Position numbers and translations under genes: made by a program
Assembly (NCBI GenBank): GCA_030043335.1
Contig: JASHXX010000375.1
Coordinates: 1-8,721 of the forward strand
Reading direction: 5' to 3'
Origin: Xanthobacteraceae bacterium
GTDB lineage: Bacteria; Pseudomonadota; Alphaproteobacteria; Rhizobiales; Xanthobacteraceae
Length of the DNA: 8,721 nt
Notes under the pieces: generated by a model
Seen by the model: only the letters and a program-made list of their open reading frames with translations
What the model was told of the DNA's origin: nothing
Database searches by the model: none
In this document: positions 6,544 through 8,721 of the stretch, piece by piece
Layout of the letters: the number at the start of each line of letters is the position of its first letter
Position numbering within the stretch: the stretch's first letter is position 1

Positions 6544-7479
6544 TCAGCCCGCAAGCGGCGTATCGACGATCGCGAGCCGCGCTTCGCCTTGCTTGAAGGT
6601 GACGGTGGCGATGCCGAGCACGCTGCGCAGCTTGTCGTCGGGCACCTTCATGGGCCCGGGCGAGGGCGCGGTGCCGGGCGCCGGCTGCGGAAACGCGGTC
6701 GAGCGCGCGGTATGAAAGGTGACGTTGCCTTCGATCTTCTGCATCACCTGGTGGATGTGGCCGTTGAGCACCGTCACCGAGCCGAAACGCTTGAGGTATT
6801 CGAGCGCGCGCGCGCTGTCCTCGGTGCCCCAGCCCCATTGCGGGTAGACCGTCCACAGCGGGATGTGGGCAAAGACCACGATCGGCGTCGATGCCGAGCG
6901 GCCTTTTAGATCGTTCTCGAGCCACTCGAGCTGCGCATCGCCGAGGTTGCCCAATCCCCCGGCCTTGAGATTGACGACGTTGACGAGGCCGATGAAATGC
7001 ACGCCGTTGGCGTCGAAGCTGTACCAACCGGCGCCCTGGGTGCCGCGGCCGTAGCGTTCGCGATAGAGCTTTTGCTCCTCGTCGAGGAAGTCGTGCTCGC
7101 CCGGCACATAATGCATGTCGAGCCGGGTCTGGGAGATGATGCGGTCGGCGTCGTCGAACTCCGACGGCTTCGACAGATGGCTGATGTCGCCGGTATGAAT
7201 CATGAAGGCCGGCTTTGCCGGCATCGCATTGATCCGGCCCACCGCCTCTTCGAGCGTGCCGAGCGCGTTGGGATTGGCCGGCTTGTCGAAGCCGACATGA
7301 CTATCGCTGATCTGCAGGAAGGTCAGGCCGCGCGTTTCCGCCGCCAGCGCTTGATCAATGAGACCCAGCGAACGCGGCACCCCGCCCGAGATGGTCCACA
7401 GCACCCCGGTGCCGACCCAGGTCATGCATTCCAGGACTTTTCGGCGGTCTAACCCATGCTGACGATCGTCTTCGCTCAT
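6544..7479 (-). CDS. Tat-type exported metallophosphoesterase (CpdA/Icc-like calcineurin fold)
   Basis: This 311-residue phosphoesterase has a twin-arginine-like leader: RRKVLE at 12-17, a weakly hydrophobic stretch to about residue 34, and possible cleavage near ALAA (44-47). It is therefore probably folded in the cytoplasm and exported to the periplasm. The dinuclear metal motifs occur in order: D59-x-H61 (QISDSH), GDISH (97-101, D98), GEHD (127-130), H205 (VFAHIP) and GHIH (240-243). The third motif is normally GNHD; here the metal-binding Asn is Glu128. The general pattern resembles class III cyclic nucleotide phosphodiesterases (CpdA/Icc), but many relatives act on other phosphoesters, so the substrate is open. 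The start is secure, with AAGGAGG at 7495-7489 placed 9 bases from the ATG. It is the first gene of the five-gene operon and is followed after 8 bases by the cupredoxin. Confidence 0.92.
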   Translation of the reverse strand: MSEDDRQHGLDRRKVLECMTWVGTGVLWTISGGVPRSLGLIDQALAAETRGLTFLQISDSHVGFDKPANPNALGTLEEAVGRINAMPAKPAFMIHTGDISHLSKPSEFDDADRIISQTRLDMHYVPGEHDFLDEEQKLYRERYGRGTQGAGWYSFDANGVHFIGLVNVVNLKAGGLGNLGDAQLEWLENDLKGRSASTPIVVFAHIPLWTVYPQWGWGTEDSARALEYLKRFGSVTVLNGHIHQVMQKIEGNVTFHTARSTAFPQPAPGTAPSPGPMKVPDDKLRSVLGIATVTFKQGEARLAIVDTPLAG

Positions 7480-7488
7480 TTGCGCTCT

Positions 7489-7495
7489 CCTCCTT
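7489..7495 (-). promoter_or_regulatory. Very strong Shine-Dalgarno site of the phosphoesterase gene
   Basis: On the minus strand AAGGAGG lies 9 bases before the ATG at 7479 and fully matches the anti-Shine-Dalgarno core. It fixes the start of the first operon gene and contrasts with the weak or absent sites before the sigma factor and cyclase. This suggests that the exported phosphoesterase is made in larger amounts than the downstream regulators. Confidence 0.75.
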
Positions 7496-7540
7496 CAAGC
7501 CAAGCCGACGGAAACGAAGGCAATCCGGCTGGCGGGAATG

Positions 7541-7568
7541 AGATCGGCCGAGGCCGCGATTTATTCCC
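7541..7568 (-). promoter_or_regulatory. Candidate ECF sigma promoter of the five-gene operon
   Basis: In the 117-base gap before the phosphoesterase, the minus strand reads GGGAAT (7568-7563), 16 bases, then CGATCT (7546-7541). A GGAA-type -35 element and a CG-type -10 element at this distance are the general form of many ECF promoters. A start site near 7534 would leave a leader of about 55 bases before the ATG. Because a sigma/anti-sigma pair is encoded in the operon, autoregulation from here is plausible. The match is by eye; the exact recognition sequence of this sigma factor is not known. Confidence 0.35.
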
Positions 7569-7596
7569 GGAGCGGTGGAAATTTTTGGCGGGGAAT

Positions 7597-8454
7597 TCAG
7601 TGCGCGGCGGTGGCCGGATGGCGGGCGCGGGTGGACGGCGTCGACTTCGCGGCCAGCGCACGCGCCCGCGCCGAGCAGAAATCCTCAACCGCAGCAGCGA
7701 CCGCCTGGGCGGTGAGCTGGCGACGCTCGGGCGTCGCCAACTCGAGCTCCTCCTGCCGGTTGACGATCGATCCGGCTTCCAACAACACCGCCGGCATGCG
7801 GGTCTGCATCAGCACCACCAGCTGATCGTAGCGGTAAACGCCGGCGTCGGCGTCAATGAGCTGGTGGCGGTGGCGGCCCATCAGCGGCAGCGTGTAGTGC
7901 GGCGTGTAGTGCAGGCCGCGGGCCTCCAGCTCCTTTCCCAAGACATGGCCGAACGCGAGGCTGCCGGCGCGGTCGGGATGATTGTTGGAAACAAAGATCG
8001 CGTAGCCGCTGAAGCGGTCGCTGAAATGGTTTTCCCGGTCCTCGTATTGCCAGGTCTCGAGCAGCTCGTCCGGCACCGAGTCGTGGTGGATGGCGATGAG
8101 CAGGTTGGCGCGCATCGCGTTGGCGCGCGCGGCGCGCTCGAACAGGCCCCGCCATGGCGCGGTGGCGGTGATGAGACGAACGGTGTTGTCGAAACCGGAG
8201 GCGACGAGAGCTTGCTGGATCGCCTCGGCGAGCTTGAGGTTGAAGGCATATTCGGTAACGCCGCGCGCACTCATGGCGCCGGGCACTTCGAGGGTGTGGC
8301 CGACGTCGAGCACGACGCGGAACGCCGAGCGCCGGCAGCCCGCCGGCGCCGGATCGGCCGCAGATCCGCCGGCGGCGGCCGGCGCCAGGTCGCCCGCCAC
8401 GAGCGCGGCAAGGACGACCATCCCAGGGGTTCCGGCGCGCCAGCGCATGCTCAT
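7597..8454 (-). CDS. Secreted N-acetylmuramoyl-L-alanine amidase (Amidase_3, zinc-dependent)
   Basis: From the ATG at 8454 this is a 285-residue periplasmic cell-wall hydrolase that would cleave the bond between N-acetylmuramic acid and the stem peptide. Residues 1-29 look like a signal peptide (MRWRAG, hydrophobic core 11-20, AAAGG). The single catalytic domain spans about 45-262. Probable zinc ligands are H53 (LDVGHT), E68 (GVTEYAFN) and H123 (IAIHHDS), and the catalytic glutamate is E226 (VLLEAG). No AMIN or other wall-binding domain is present. A basic, Ala/Thr-rich tail (263-285) ends the protein. An in-frame TTG at 8490 would add 12 residues but lacks support. ATGs at 8454 and 8448 are both possible, with GCAGGT just upstream spaced better for 8448. 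The 117-base gap to the next gene suggests a separate transcription unit. Confidence 0.9.
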   Translation of the reverse strand: MSMRWRAGTPGMVVLAALVAGDLAPAAAGGSAADPAPAGCRRSAFRVVLDVGHTLEVPGAMSARGVTEYAFNLKLAEAIQQALVASGFDNTVRLITATAPWRGLFERAARANAMRANLLIAIHHDSVPDELLETWQYEDRENHFSDRFSGYAIFVSNNHPDRAGSLAFGHVLGKELEARGLHYTPHYTLPLMGRHRHQLIDADAGVYRYDQLVVLMQTRMPAVLLEAGSIVNRQEELELATPERRQLTAQAVAAAVEDFCSARARALAAKSTPSTRARHPATAAH

Positions 8455-8478
8455 GACCTGCTCACGATACCCCGTTTC

Positions 8479-8490
8479 TTGCCGCGGCAA
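8479..8490. repeat. 12-bp perfect palindrome upstream of the amidase gene
   Basis: TTGCCGCGGCAA reads the same on both strands and lies 24 bases before the amidase ATG at 8454, in the divergent spacer between the amidase and the small plus-strand frame. It could be an operator half or full site for a dimeric regulator. Only one copy was noticed and the core is GC-only, so chance is a real alternative. Confidence 0.3.
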
Positions 8491-8564
8491 ATAACGACAT
8501 TGTCCGCGATCGCCGGTGCGGATTGTCGGGGCATCGCCATTGCGCCGGCGTCAACGGCCTACCC

Positions 8565-8593
8565 TTGTCTGCGACGGCCTCCTGTCGTACCAA
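8565..8593 (+). promoter_or_regulatory. Weak candidate housekeeping promoter for the right-edge frame
   Basis: TTGTCT (8565-8570), a 17-base spacer and TACCAA (8588-8593) match the -35/-10 consensus at 4 of 6 and 3 of 6 positions, upstream of the frame that starts at 8618. The spacing is ideal but the -10 match is poor, so this is only a suggestion. Confidence 0.18.
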
Positions 8594-8617
8594 AAAGGGG
8601 AGCGATCAGTCATCTTC

Positions 8618-8721
8618 ATGGGCAAAATCGTCGGCATCGACGTTGCTCTGTTGGCGCTTGCGGCCGGATTTCTGCTGCTGAATAAGGGACGCGCGATGGC
8701 CGCTTTGTTTGACGCCTTGCG
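8618..8721 (+). CDS. 5' end of a small putative membrane protein, function unknown (partial)
   Basis: An ATG at 8618 opens a frame that remains open to the right edge: 34 codons beginning MGKIVGIDVALLALAAGFLL, followed by NKGRAMAALFDALR. Residues 5-21 form one hydrophobic segment, followed by a basic stretch, which suggests a single-pass membrane anchor or an uncleaved signal. I do not recognise the family. The purine-rich AGGGGAG at 8596-8602 lies 15 bases before the ATG, too far for an ideal ribosome binding site, and no closer in-frame start codon exists. The only other plus-strand frames nearby cover the amidase as shadows. Its identity depends on sequence outside the window. Confidence 0.42.
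   Translation, partial: MGKIVGIDVALLALAAGFLLLNKGRAMAALFDAL

Noticed and set aside
6536..7027. A 164-residue N-terminal extension of the cupredoxin frame.
   Set aside because: It overlaps the 3' half of the phosphoesterase gene. The start at 6535 gives a proper signal peptide and has a ribosome binding site.
7539..7556. Short inverted repeat CGGCC-GA-GGCCG within the proposed promoter spacer.
   Set aside because: A two-base loop and GC-only arms make a functional hairpin unlikely, and there is no T-run to make it a terminator.
7456..8685. A 409-codon plus-strand open frame opposite the phosphoesterase start, the intergenic region and the amidase.
   Set aside because: The product is Arg/Gly/His-rich with no recognisable motif, and the frame lies antisense to a well-supported amidase. 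Long antisense frames are expected in GC-rich DNA.

Overview
The window is GC-rich, densely packed DNA whose protein families and codon use suggest an alphaproteobacterium, most likely of the Rhizobiales (Hyphomicrobiales). This is inference: there is no rRNA or other taxonomic marker. Seven full genes and one partial gene lie on the minus strand. One small partial frame starts on the plus strand at the right edge. No tRNA, rRNA, insertion sequence, CRISPR array or phage gene was seen. The longest gap without a gene is 215 bases (2784-2998).

Right edge (8618-8721): the start of an unrecognised small membrane-protein frame, divergent from a secreted N-acetylmuramoyl-L-alanine amidase (7597-8454, minus).

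Centre (7479 down to 2999, minus): five tightly packed genes that look like one operon. In transcription order they are a Tat-type exported metallophosphoesterase (CpdA/Icc-like), a small exported type 1 copper protein, an ECF sigma factor, its membrane zinc-finger anti-sigma factor, and a membrane class III nucleotide cyclase. The cyclase carries a six-helix, histidine-rich domain resembling the diheme anchor of succinate dehydrogenase, followed by a [2Fe-2S] ferredoxin domain. Its architecture matches the redox-regulated adenylate cyclase CyaC of Sinorhizobium meliloti. Junctions are an 8-base gap, a TGATG overlap or a 95-base gap depending on the sigma start, and two ATGA overlaps. A very strong ribosome binding site precedes the first gene, and an ECF-like promoter candidate lies just upstream of it. 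The most interesting reading is an envelope redox- or copper-linked stress module that joins ECF transcription control to cyclic nucleotide signalling. It also contains a possible cyclic nucleotide phosphodiesterase, although that enzyme is predicted to act in the periplasm.

Left side (2783 down to 1, minus): an EmrA-type membrane fusion protein and an EmrB-type DHA2 MFS exporter overlap by ATGA. A third gene follows immediately, of which only 15 codons lie in the window; its ribosome binding site adjoins the emrB stop codon. A 215-base spacer with a GC-rich inverted repeat separates this drug-efflux operon from the cyclase.
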